12,355 bases of DNA from the NCBI GenBank assembly GCA_006226555.1, contig SBGS01000133.1:1-12355 (forward strand). Reading direction: 5' to 3'. This document shows positions 1 through 6,808 of this stretch, in pieces (the stretch's first letter is position 1; each line of letters opens with the position of its first letter). Origin of the DNA: Bacteroidota bacterium. Its GTDB lineage: Bacteria; Bacteroidota; Bacteroidia; Flavobacteriales_D; Crocinitomicaceae. The notes beneath the pieces were generated by a model that saw nothing but the letters and a program-made list of their open reading frames with translations, was not told the DNA's origin and searched no databases. A program made the translations under genes and the position numbers.

Positions 1-815
1 TTTTTTAGAAGTACATAGTACTCACCTTTGTCCCAACCTCTAATTTTAAGTTTGAATTCATACGTTACGTGATCCCGGCGAGGAGCAAAATTTGTATCGT
101 TCGAGATCATCACAGTACCATCTTTTTTACGAACCTCCTCTATAATAGATTTACCGGGAGTACAAGCGAATTCAATCATTCCTGAAATAATAGTTGGTTC
201 AATTATGATACGTCTGTCTGCGTCAATCCGGCGAACAGGAGTTAGATTGTACCAGTTGTTTTCCTGGCCGGTTGTATTGGCAATAAACGTTCTCAGCTGC
301 TGATCATTTTCAGTTTGGTTCGGCAAATAAGTAAGCTCATGTCCATCAGTTATTGACCAAACGGCATCCTGATATGCCGACTTATCCGTAGGTGTTTTTT
401 TTAGCTGAACAATTAGTGCCAAGAGGTCTTTATCTGTTGTTTTACCAATTTGAAATGTGCTTCCTCCATCGGGAACACCATCATTACTTTCAGTACAATA
501 GGCATCAATGTTCAATTGCATTGTACCGCCGGCACTCACAATAACATCTTGTTCTTCCAATTGAATCAACGACTGATCATCTGAATTTTCGGGATGATAC
601 AGTGTGCCCGCGGGAATATGTATGTTAATGTTTCTATTGACCTTATTGACCAGTTTCAAAGTAACACTGCTTTCGGCGTAGGTACCTGTAGAAATAGGCG
701 TTGCTTTGATGATACCTTGAGAAATAGCATCGGAGAGCTCAATTGCTAATTCAGGTTTTGAGGGATGCAAGAAATGCAATAATGCGAACGGGAGAAGGAG
801 AGAAAGAGTATGCAT
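1..815 (-). CDS. Secreted beta-rich protein of unknown function, C-terminus cut by window edge
   Basis: The frame is open from an ATG at 815 to the left edge, giving 271 codons with no stop, so the C-terminus is missing. Residues 1-18 (MHTLSLLLPFALLHFLHP) look like a signal peptide, so the product is probably exported. Residues about 25-105 read as a beta sandwich with short alternating strands (VTLKLVNK, NINIHIPAGT). A Tyr-Cys (C107) is followed about 40 residues later by Y-Q149-D-A-V-W153 and then S-I-T-D-G-H. Residues about 205-271 resemble a FlgD-type Ig fold (GMIEFAC, a KKDG turn, then KGEYYVLLK). I do not recognise a named family with confidence; the Cys/Gln arrangement recalls thioester domains, but the spacing is short. 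The gene follows the sod terminator, so it may have its own promoter in 816-867, where I saw no clear -7 box. Reality of the gene is likely; function is unknown. Confidence 0.8.
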   Translation of the reverse strand, partial: MHTLSLLLPFALLHFLHPSKPELAIELSDAISQGIIKATPISTGTYAESSVTLKLVNKVNRNINIHIPAGTLYHPENSDDQSLIQLEEQDVIVSAGGTMQLNIDAYCTESNDGVPDGGSTFQIGKTTDKDLLALIVQLKKTPTDKSAYQDAVWSITDGHELTYLPNQTENDQQLRTFIANTTGQENNWYNLTPVRRIDADRRIIIEPTIISGMIEFACTPGKSIIEEVRKKDGTVMISNDTNFAPRRDHVTYEFKLKIRGWDKGEYYVLLK

Positions 816-867
816 ATAAGAAGATTAAGGAGTTAATCTCATAACCTTCTATCAGAATTTTGGTTAC

Positions 868-898
868 AAAAAAAGGCAGTCTTTGGTGACTGCCTTTT
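868..898 (-). terminator. Intrinsic terminator of the superoxide dismutase gene
   Basis: An 11-bp perfect inverted repeat (871-881 with 888-898, arm AAAAGGCAGTC) encloses a 6-base loop. On the minus strand it is followed by a run of T (complement of the A tract at 868-874). It starts 17 bases past the sod stop codon and separates sod from the next minus-strand gene. The other strand also has a short T-rich tail, but no plus-strand gene precedes it. Confidence 0.85.
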
Positions 899-914
899 CT
901 TAGCGTATTTAATC

Positions 915-1514
915 TTATTTCGCTTTCGCGTAATTCTCAGCCACTTTTTCCCAGTTGATGACATTGAAGAATGCGTTGATATAGTCTGGACGACGATTTT
1001 GGTAAAGCAAATAATATGCATGCTCCCAAACGTCAAGTCCAAGGATAGGAGTTCCGGTACAACCGAATCCCATCATTGGGTTATCCTGGTTAGCAGTAGA
1101 ACAAACTTCCAATTTTCCGTTTGTAACACACAACCAAGCCCATCCAGAACCAAAACGAGTTGCTGCTGCCTTAGAGAATTCTTCTTTGAACGCATCGAAA
1201 GAACCGAATGCCGAATTGATGGCATCTGCTAATTCACCTGTAGGTTGCCCACCTCCATTTGGTCCCATCACTTCCCAGAACATGCAGTGATTCCAATATC
1301 CACCACCATTGTTTCTAACAGCCGGGTTATTCTCACACGCTAGAAGGATCTCTTCTATTGTTTTCCCTTCAAGTTCAGTTCCGGCGATCGCATTATTCAG
1401 GTTTGTTGTGTATGCGTTATGGTGCTTTGTGTGATGGATCTCCATCGTTCTAGCATCAATATGTGGTTCCAAAGCATCGTATGCGTATGGTAACGCGGGT
1501 AATTCAAAAGCCAT
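915..1514 (-). CDS. sodA: Superoxide dismutase, Mn/Fe family
   Basis: A 199-residue, full-length Fe/Mn superoxide dismutase that converts superoxide to hydrogen peroxide and oxygen. The four metal ligands are visible: H27 (in MEIHHTKHHNAY), H76 (in YWNHCMFW), D161 and H165 (family signature DVWEHAYY). The Gly-rich NNGGGYWNH segment and the Gln in ANQDNP (Q143) match the Mn-type positions rather than the Fe-type, where the active-site Gln sits in the first half. Metal use cannot be fixed from sequence, and several Bacteroidota enzymes accept either metal. There is no signal peptide, so the enzyme is cytosolic. Five cysteines, one next to ligand H76, are a minor oddity. The gene appears to be a single-gene unit between a candidate promoter upstream and a strong terminator downstream. 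The symbol rests on Mn-type residues only. Confidence 0.97.
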   Translation of the reverse strand: MAFELPALPYAYDALEPHIDARTMEIHHTKHHNAYTTNLNNAIAGTELEGKTIEEILLACENNPAVRNNGGGYWNHCMFWEVMGPNGGGQPTGELADAINSAFGSFDAFKEEFSKAAATRFGSGWAWLCVTNGKLEVCSTANQDNPMMGFGCTGTPILGLDVWEHAYYLLYQNRRPDYINAFFNVINWEKVAENYAKAK

Positions 1515-1551
1515 AATTATTGTTTTTAATGTTATTTAGATTCATTCTGAA

Positions 1552-1559
1552 CAAAAATA
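1552..1559 (-). promoter_or_regulatory. Candidate -7 box for sod (TAnnTTTG type)
   Basis: The minus strand reads TATTTTTG here, an exact match to the Bacteroidota -7 consensus TAnnTTTG, ending 37 bases before the sod ATG. No convincing -33 TTTG lies at the usual distance of about 19-21 bases; the sequence there is a GGG/TTTT stretch. An 8-base match in AT-rich DNA can occur by chance, so this is only a candidate. Confidence 0.4.
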
Positions 1560-1579
1560 ATAATTCACGCTGAAAACCC

Positions 1580-1610
1580 GGGTAAATATGATGACAAATC
1601 TTATTTACCC
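1580..1610 (-). terminator. Hairpin overlapping the stop codon of the 430-residue amidohydrolase-like gene
   Basis: A perfect 9-bp inverted repeat (1580-1588, GGGTAAATA, with 1602-1610, TATTTACCC) has a 13-base loop and includes the stop codon at 1601-1603. On the minus strand it is followed by GGGTTTTC, a weak T tract. It may end the two-gene amidohydrolase transcript before the sod promoter, or protect its 3' end. The stem is AT-rich in its inner half and the T run is short, so terminator function is uncertain. Confidence 0.4.
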
Positions 1611-2893
1611 TTACCTGCACGTTTGTATTTTCCTGTGTATTTGTAATACAAATCCGTTTGCATATTCGTAAGAGGCATAAACTGCCCGTCTATTAATGCG
1701 AGTAACAGCTGGTTGGTTCTGATATCCAACGCATCACCCTCTGAAACGAAAAGTGTTGCCGATTTACCCTTCTCAACGCTGCCGTAATCTTTATCAATGC
1801 CAAGTATCTCACATGAAGAGAGACTTATCGCTTTAACAGCTTCTTCAGTACTTAATCCGTATGCACGAGCGGTTCCAGCCAAGAATGGAATATTTCGTGC
1901 ATTCATCGCTTCCATATCGCCTGCATTTTGAAGACAGAACTTCACATTTCCCTCCTTCAAAAGAGTGGGTAAACGATATGGCAGATCAACAGGGTCATCT
2001 TCATTTTCCGGAAGACTGTGAACACGCGGCAACATCACAGCAATTTTATGATCACGCAGAAGATCTGTAACCAAATAGGCATCATAACCACCAATGATCA
2101 CTGGATGTTTGATCTTATACTTTTTCACAAAATCAATGATGTCCAATATTTGTTGTAGTTCTTCGGCATGAAAGAATACCCTGAGATCATCTTCAAATAC
2201 CCCTTTCATACCTTCAAGACGGACATCTCGTTCTTCGCTTTTGATTTCGTTATAAGCTTGCGCCATATCGAAGAAGGCATAAAGCTCGTCGAGTTCAGAA
2301 GAATAATTTTTATTGCGCTCCTTCGGCTTTGGCTCGGCCCACCATCCACCACCATCCAAACTGGATGGCCAATTTATATGGATTCCATCGTTAGCTGAGA
2401 TCGTGGCATCTTCCCAATTCCAGCCGTCAAAACGCATAATCGAAGAAGTTCCTGAAATTCTACCTCCTCTTGGAGTGGGTTGTCCAAGGAGAACTCCATT
2501 TGTTCTTACGGTTGAGATCACTTTTGATTCGGCATTGAAAGCGATCTGCGTTCTCACATGAGGATTATAGGTCCCAACTTCATCAAAATCTCTGGTTGCT
2601 CGCACCGCATCGATCTCTGTTAATCCAAGCGTGGTATTAGGTGCAACAAAACCTGGATAGATGTGTTTTCCTTCTAGACGAATGATCGTATCCCACTCTT
2701 CAGGTTTTACGGTATAGGCAAGTGAATTCCGAACATCAATGATCTTTCCATCTTCAATAAGGATAGCAGACCGTTCCATAACTTCTCCATTTCCTACGTG
2801 GAGGAACCCATCAAGAAGCAGGATTCTATTCGGTTGCTGAGCCACAGCTGAAAAGCTGGCTAGCAGCATAAGTGTATATATAACTACTTTCAT
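1601..2893 (-). CDS. Exported amidohydrolase-like protein lacking the metal-binding HxH
   Basis: A 430-residue protein with an N-terminal signal peptide (MKVVIYTLMLLASFSAVAQ, probable cleavage at AVA-Q), so periplasmic or beyond. The fold reads as an amidohydrolase: small beta domain with ILIEDGKIIDV, then IYPGFV at the start of the barrel, and the C-terminal GLSTEEAVKAIS and GSVEKGKSATLFV elements typical of imidazolonepropionase-like members. The HxH expected after PGFV is replaced by N86-T-T88. The second His position reads IIGGYDAY and the final Asp region reads LQNAGD. Only the His in VFFHAEE (H242) is kept. It is therefore probably not a metal-dependent hydrolase. I chose ATG 2893, 2 bases after the upstream stop, because it puts a Lys right after Met before the hydrophobic core; a TTG at 2899 would overlap the upstream gene. 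It is paralogous to the N-terminal domain of its upstream neighbour and likely co-translated with it. Confidence 0.9.
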   Translation of the reverse strand: MKVVIYTLMLLASFSAVAQQPNRILLLDGFLHVGNGEVMERSAILIEDGKIIDVRNSLAYTVKPEEWDTIIRLEGKHIYPGFVAPNTTLGLTEIDAVRATRDFDEVGTYNPHVRTQIAFNAESKVISTVRTNGVLLGQPTPRGGRISGTSSIMRFDGWNWEDATISANDGIHINWPSSLDGGGWWAEPKPKERNKNYSSELDELYAFFDMAQAYNEIKSEERDVRLEGMKGVFEDDLRVFFHAEELQQILDIIDFVKKYKIKHPVIIGGYDAYLVTDLLRDHKIAVMLPRVHSLPENEDDPVDLPYRLPTLLKEGNVKFCLQNAGDMEAMNARNIPFLAGTARAYGLSTEEAVKAISLSSCEILGIDKDYGSVEKGKSATLFVSEGDALDIRTNQLLLALIDGQFMPLTNMQTDLYYKYTGKYKRAGKGK

Positions 2894-2895
2894 GA

Positions 2896-5800
2896 TCAAT
2901 GACTATTTTCTTCGGTTGAATATTCTTCACCTAGCGTATCACAATGGTACTGTCCACGTTTTTTGCGGACAAACCTTTTGCTAGGCTCTCCTCTTTTGTT
3001 TGAACTCAACATTTTAGTAATGATTCTTGCTTTTTCTGCTCGATCTCTTTTCTCAAGTTCACGTGTTCTTGATTGGTCATATAAGAGAATACCATCGACA
3101 AAAGTTTTTTCAACTTTTGCATCTATAGACAATGGGTTTGTACTCCAGATCACGATATCGGCGTCTTTACCTTCTTTTAAACTTCCCATTCTATCATCCA
3201 AATGAAGAAGCTTCGCCGGATTAAGCGTTACCATTTTCCAGGCGTCCTCCTCGCTCATACCGCCATATTTGACAGATTTTGCAGCTTCTTGATTCAAACG
3301 ACGCCCCATTTCCGCATCATCTGAGTTAATGGCAACTACCACACCTTGTTCGTGCAAGATATTAGCATTGTATGGAATGGCGTCATTGACCTCATACTTA
3401 TAAGCCCACCAGTCAGAGAACGTAGATCCGCCGGCGCCATGCTCTTTCATCTTGTCGGCAACTTTATATCCCTCGAGAATATGTGTAAATGTGTTCACTC
3501 TAAAGCCAAAGGATTCAGCCACTTTCATTAACATGTTGATCTCACTTTGAACGTAAGAGTGACATGAAATGAATCGTTCGCTGTTCAGTATTTCAACCAG
3601 CGCGTCAAGCTCCAGATCGCGAGCAGGTTTTACAGAGGAAGTGTCTGCTTTATAAGCTTTCCACGCAGCTTCATAAGCACGTGCTCTCGTAAATGCATCG
3701 ATGTAAACTTGTTCAACTCCCATTCGCGTTTGAGGAAAACGCACCGTATTAAAGTCACCCCAATTGGCTTGTTTCACATTCTCCCCAAGGGCGAATTTGA
3801 TGAATTTAGGAGCATTTTCGATTAGCATTTCTTCAGCGGTTGAACCCCATTTTAATTTGATCAACGCTGATCGTCCACCAATAGGGTTTGCCGACCCGTG
3901 AAGCAATTGAGCGGCAGTTACTCCTCCTGATAATTGTCTGTAAATGTTGATGTCCTCAGGATTGACAACATCCGCGATAGAAACTTCGGCTGAAATAGCC
4001 TGTCCTCCTTCGTTAACACCCTTTGAAATGGCTATATGAGAGTGTTCATCAATGATCCCTGTTGTTACATGTTTGCCTTTTGCGTCAATAACGATTGATC
4101 CAGCCGGCTTTGGATAAGGACCTTGGCCTGCAAATTTTATCTTGCCATTTTCAATGACTAACGTAGCATTTGGAATGATACCGATCTCTTCATTGGTCCA
4201 CAACGTAGCATTGGTAATTATATAGGATTCCTGTTGCGGAATACTGTCAAACCCATAAGCCATATTTGGATACCATAACTGATATGTCGAGTCTATTTCC
4301 TGTTCTTTCTGTTTTTCTTTTTCCTTTTCACCTTTGTCCTTCTTAATTCCAGACCATTTCACCCAGGTACCATCCGGAAGTATTCCGCCGCCCTCAAAAA
4401 TGCCTAGACGTTCGGTTACTTTTCCATGCAGCGAGACGTTACCCTTCCAATCATTTGAAACAGCAATGAACTGTATTGTAATATCGTTTTTTTCAACACT
4501 TACAGATGCGCTAACCAGAGAATCCTTGATCATCCCGCTTTCCTCATCCGTGTATGGCATTTTGATTTTTCCTACAGGTTTTTCAGCATCACCGGTGATA
4601 TTGATCTCCAGTGTTTTTCCTGCGATGATAAGGTCATACTTTCCTGTTATCTGTTGCTCCTTAAGAGTTTTAACAACTTTGCGTTTACCGTTTAACCATG
4701 CCTCAAGCAGTTCACTTTCTTTTTCCAGCGGATCTTCACTGTATACCATGAAACTGGCGATCTTTCCTTGCTCCAGGGTGCCTATCTTATCAGACAGTCC
4801 TATGATAGAAGCTGGTCTGACAGTCAACGCCTTTATAGCCTCTGATCTGCTTAAGCCATTTGCCCTAGCAATTCTGAGGTTCTTCCAGAAGTCCTCTGAT
4901 TTCGCATTTTCATTACCGGATATACAAATCTCTACTCCATTTTCAACTAGGATATATGGATTCTTAGGAGCGAGTTCCCAATGTCTGAGATCACTTAGTG
5001 GTATTTGTCTTGAAATGTATGGATCTTTAACATCATATGCCTCAGGAAAATTGAGGGGGATAACTACAGAAGAACCTAACGCCTTCAATTCTTTAGCCAC
5101 CGTATATTCACTACCGGAACCGATATACGTAAACTTCAGGTCAAACTCATTCGCAATTTTATTCGCTCGAAGAATTTCCAGCTTGTCGTAAGTATGGAAG
5201 AATAGAGTACTTCTAAGCTGGTTATTTAGCGCATCCAAAGACAAGTTTAAGGATTGGTCTGTTTGAGAAGCATACCATTGAGCGTCATATAAGGCTTGTC
5301 TCAAGAGAGCAATGGCTCCCATTTGTGAGGAAGGGTATGTTTGTCGTGACACTCCTTTCTTAAATGAGAAGAAAGCGTTGGGAGCATCCAGGACTTTGTT
5401 TTCGTTATCACGGTGACCAAGAGCAATGAAAGCTCCTGTACCCTGAGAAATTCCATCGTGTTGTCGCGTGAGCGCATATCCGAAACCTTTCGCATACATT
5501 CCTTCTACTCCTTTTTGATCGTAGGAGAAAAGGTTTTTTGCATCAATTTCCGGATGAATGGATTCATTCCAGTAGTATTTACTGTCCTTACTCGATTCCA
5601 TCTGAGGTCTTGGATTCCATTGAGGTTTCTTTAGCTCTGGCATTCCGATTGAGCTATTGAGTTCGATGAATGCAGGATAGATAACTTTTCCGCTCAGATC
5701 GATCTCCACGGTCCCTTTTGGCAGAACTACGATCGATCCAACTTTTTCGATTACTCCATTATGGATCAGAAGTGTACCATTGTCAATTTTTTTCTCCGGA

Positions 5801-5931
5801 CTCACTACTATTGTGGCTCCTTTGATGGCAATCCATTCAGGTTCAGATGATTTGACTCCATTTGACGGGACAATTTGTGCGGCGGCACTAACACTCACCA
5901 TCAAGCTGAGATAGAGAATCAGATGTTTCAT
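2896..5931 (-). CDS. Exported two-domain amidohydrolase (degenerate N-domain, intact C-domain)
   Basis: A 1011-residue protein with a signal peptide (residues 1-19, ending AAAQ). Residues about 30-420 form an amidohydrolase-like domain whose HxH is replaced by N92-S-S94, though FFH246 is kept. Residues about 425-530 look like a separate beta-strand domain, followed by a very charged linker (KKDKGEKEKEKQKEQE, 530-545). Residues about 565-955 form a second amidohydrolase domain with a complete ligand set: H630-S-H632 after GIIDE, a possible bridging Lys in KFALGENVK (K712), H791 (ISCHSY), H817 (NTFTHILEGY) and D871 (AINSDDAE). The hydrolysed substrate is unknown; the C-domain is closest to imidazolonepropionase/prolidase-like cyclic amidohydrolases, and the envelope location suggests a dipeptide or cyclic amide. 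The tail after residue 960 is basic. The gene leads a two-gene unit and is divergent from the cytochrome operon (95-base gap). Confidence 0.93.
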   Translation of the reverse strand: MKHLILYLSLMVSVSAAAQIVPSNGVKSSEPEWIAIKGATIVVSPEKKIDNGTLLIHNGVIEKVGSIVVLPKGTVEIDLSGKVIYPAFIELNSSIGMPELKKPQWNPRPQMESSKDSKYYWNESIHPEIDAKNLFSYDQKGVEGMYAKGFGYALTRQHDGISQGTGAFIALGHRDNENKVLDAPNAFFSFKKGVSRQTYPSSQMGAIALLRQALYDAQWYASQTDQSLNLSLDALNNQLRSTLFFHTYDKLEILRANKIANEFDLKFTYIGSGSEYTVAKELKALGSSVVIPLNFPEAYDVKDPYISRQIPLSDLRHWELAPKNPYILVENGVEICISGNENAKSEDFWKNLRIARANGLSRSEAIKALTVRPASIIGLSDKIGTLEQGKIASFMVYSEDPLEKESELLEAWLNGKRKVVKTLKEQQITGKYDLIIAGKTLEINITGDAEKPVGKIKMPYTDEESGMIKDSLVSASVSVEKNDITIQFIAVSNDWKGNVSLHGKVTERLGIFEGGGILPDGTWVKWSGIKKDKGEKEKEKQKEQEIDSTYQLWYPNMAYGFDSIPQQESYIITNATLWTNEEIGIIPNATLVIENGKIKFAGQGPYPKPAGSIVIDAKGKHVTTGIIDEHSHIAISKGVNEGGQAISAEVSIADVVNPEDINIYRQLSGGVTAAQLLHGSANPIGGRSALIKLKWGSTAEEMLIENAPKFIKFALGENVKQANWGDFNTVRFPQTRMGVEQVYIDAFTRARAYEAAWKAYKADTSSVKPARDLELDALVEILNSERFISCHSYVQSEINMLMKVAESFGFRVNTFTHILEGYKVADKMKEHGAGGSTFSDWWAYKYEVNDAIPYNANILHEQGVVVAINSDDAEMGRRLNQEAAKSVKYGGMSEEDAWKMVTLNPAKLLHLDDRMGSLKEGKDADIVIWSTNPLSIDAKVEKTFVDGILLYDQSRTRELEKRDRAEKARIITKMLSSNKRGEPSKRFVRKKRGQYHCDTLGEEYSTEENSH

Positions 5932-6001
5932 TTTCTGGTTTTATAAGGTGTGAAATTATTAAATAGAAGTGAATTGCCGAAATATGCTAGGCTACTTGTA
6001 T

Positions 6002-6009
6002 TATCTTTG
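6002..6009 (+). promoter_or_regulatory. Candidate -7 box for the cytochrome-hflX operon
   Basis: TATCTTTG exactly matches the Bacteroidota -7 consensus TAnnTTTG and ends 17 bases before the ATG at 6027, within the 95-base divergent gap. A TTG at 5974-5976 is a possible -33 element, but its spacing of 25 bases is longer than usual. The implied leader would be very short (about 10 bases). Confidence 0.45.
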
Positions 6010-6026
6010 TATCAAATCATCGAATT

Positions 6027-6479
6027 ATGTACAACGCATTATTACACGCACATTCAGGTTTACGTTGGGTAACTTTAATTCTGTTGCTCTTCGCTATCTT
6101 TAATGCAGCCAAGTCTATGACCTCTGGAGCTTATACCGCTAAGGACAAGAAGATCAATTTGTTCGCAATGGTGTTTATCCATGTTCAGATTTTACTTGGA
6201 TTAGCTATGTATTTTATGTCACCAAAGGTTCAGTTTATAGAAGGTTGGATGTCCAGTGATGTTGCAAACGGAATGTACCGTTTCTTCGGAATGGAACATC
6301 TTACGGGTATGATCTTTTCAGCGGTGGTGATCACAATAGGTCGCAGAAAGGCAGAAAAGAAAATGAAGGGAACAAGAGACATGCACAGGTCTATCCTGAT
6401 ACATTATGTTGTAGCTCTCTTGTTGATCCTCCTTTTTATTCCTTGGCCATTTAGAGGATTTGGTAACGGATGGTTCTAA
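6027..6479 (+). CDS. Small His-rich membrane protein, cytochrome b-like
   Basis: A 150-residue integral membrane protein with about four hydrophobic helices, at roughly residues 12-28, 45-64, 92-104 and 122-142. Histidines sit at or near helix ends: H7 and H9 (LLHAHSGLRW), H52 (FIHVQILLG), H91 (MEHLTGM), H120 and H126 (DMHRSILIHYVV). Such paired histidines in a short four-helix bundle suggest b-type haem binding, as in b561 or CopD-like proteins; similar short proteins in this phylum are often labelled cytochrome b. The haem assignment is inference from His placement. Its last 10 bases overlap the next gene, a c-type cytochrome lipoprotein, which supports a role in electron transfer at the cytoplasmic membrane. 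The redox partner and substrate are not evident. Confidence 0.85.
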   Translation: MYNALLHAHSGLRWVTLILLLFAIFNAAKSMTSGAYTAKDKKINLFAMVFIHVQILLGLAMYFMSPKVQFIEGWMSSDVANGMYRFFGMEHLTGMIFSAVVITIGRRKAEKKMKGTRDMHRSILIHYVVALLLILLFIPWPFRGFGNGWF

Positions 6480-6808
6480 CACGTTTTCTTTTTATCGGAA
6501 TTCCAATTTTGGTCTTGAATGCCTGCTCAACTGAACAGGTTAGTGATTCCACAATAGTGGGTGAATCTAATGTTAGAGTTTCAGGAAAGAAGATTTACGA
6601 TAATAACTGTATGGCCTGTCATGGAACTGATGGCAAGCTGGGAGCAGGAGGAGCACTGGATCTAAGCACTTCCAAAATGTCCACTGAGGAAATTTCAACG
6701 ATAATCGATGAGGGCAGAAATGGAATGCCTCCTCATAAACACGTTTATAAAACACAAGAAGAGAAGGATAGCCTGGTAAGTTTTGTACTAAACTTAAGAG
6801 TGAGATGA
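6470..6808 (+). CDS. Small c-type cytochrome lipoprotein
   Basis: A 112-residue protein with a lipoprotein signal (hydrophobic residues 6-18, lipobox LNAC, C19), so membrane-anchored on the periplasmic side. One haem c site is present, C47-M-A-C50-H51 (NNCMACHGTDG), in the usual class I context. The likely distal ligand is M86 in EEGRNGMPPH-type sequence (here DEGRNGMPPH). The mature domain of about 85-90 residues fits a single-haem cytochrome c (cytochrome CBB3/C555-like fold). The start at 6470 overlaps the end of the cytochrome b-like gene by 10 bases, and the stop overlaps the hflX start in an ATGA, so the three genes are tightly coupled. It probably exchanges electrons with the b-like protein; the terminal acceptor is unknown. 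Confidence 0.93.
   Translation: MVLTRFLFIGIPILVLNACSTEQVSDSTIVGESNVRVSGKKIYDNNCMACHGTDGKLGAGGALDLSTSKMSTEEISTIIDEGRNGMPPHKHVYKTQEEKDSLVSFVLNLRVR

Noticed and set aside
915..1514. Ligand-adjacent Cys77 and extra cysteines in superoxide dismutase as a sign of altered function
   Set aside because: All four metal ligands and the family signature are intact, so it is most likely a normal enzyme; the Cys differences alone are weak evidence.
2894..2899. TTG at 2899 as start of the 430-residue amidohydrolase-like gene
   Set aside because: ATG at 2893 is better: it directly begins a normal signal peptide (MKVV...) and follows the upstream stop by 2 bases.
4334..5191. A 285-codon open frame on the plus strand
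   Set aside because: It is fully antisense to the 1011-residue amidohydrolase, whose product has clear domain motifs; the plus-strand product is Ser/Leu-rich with no recognisable features.
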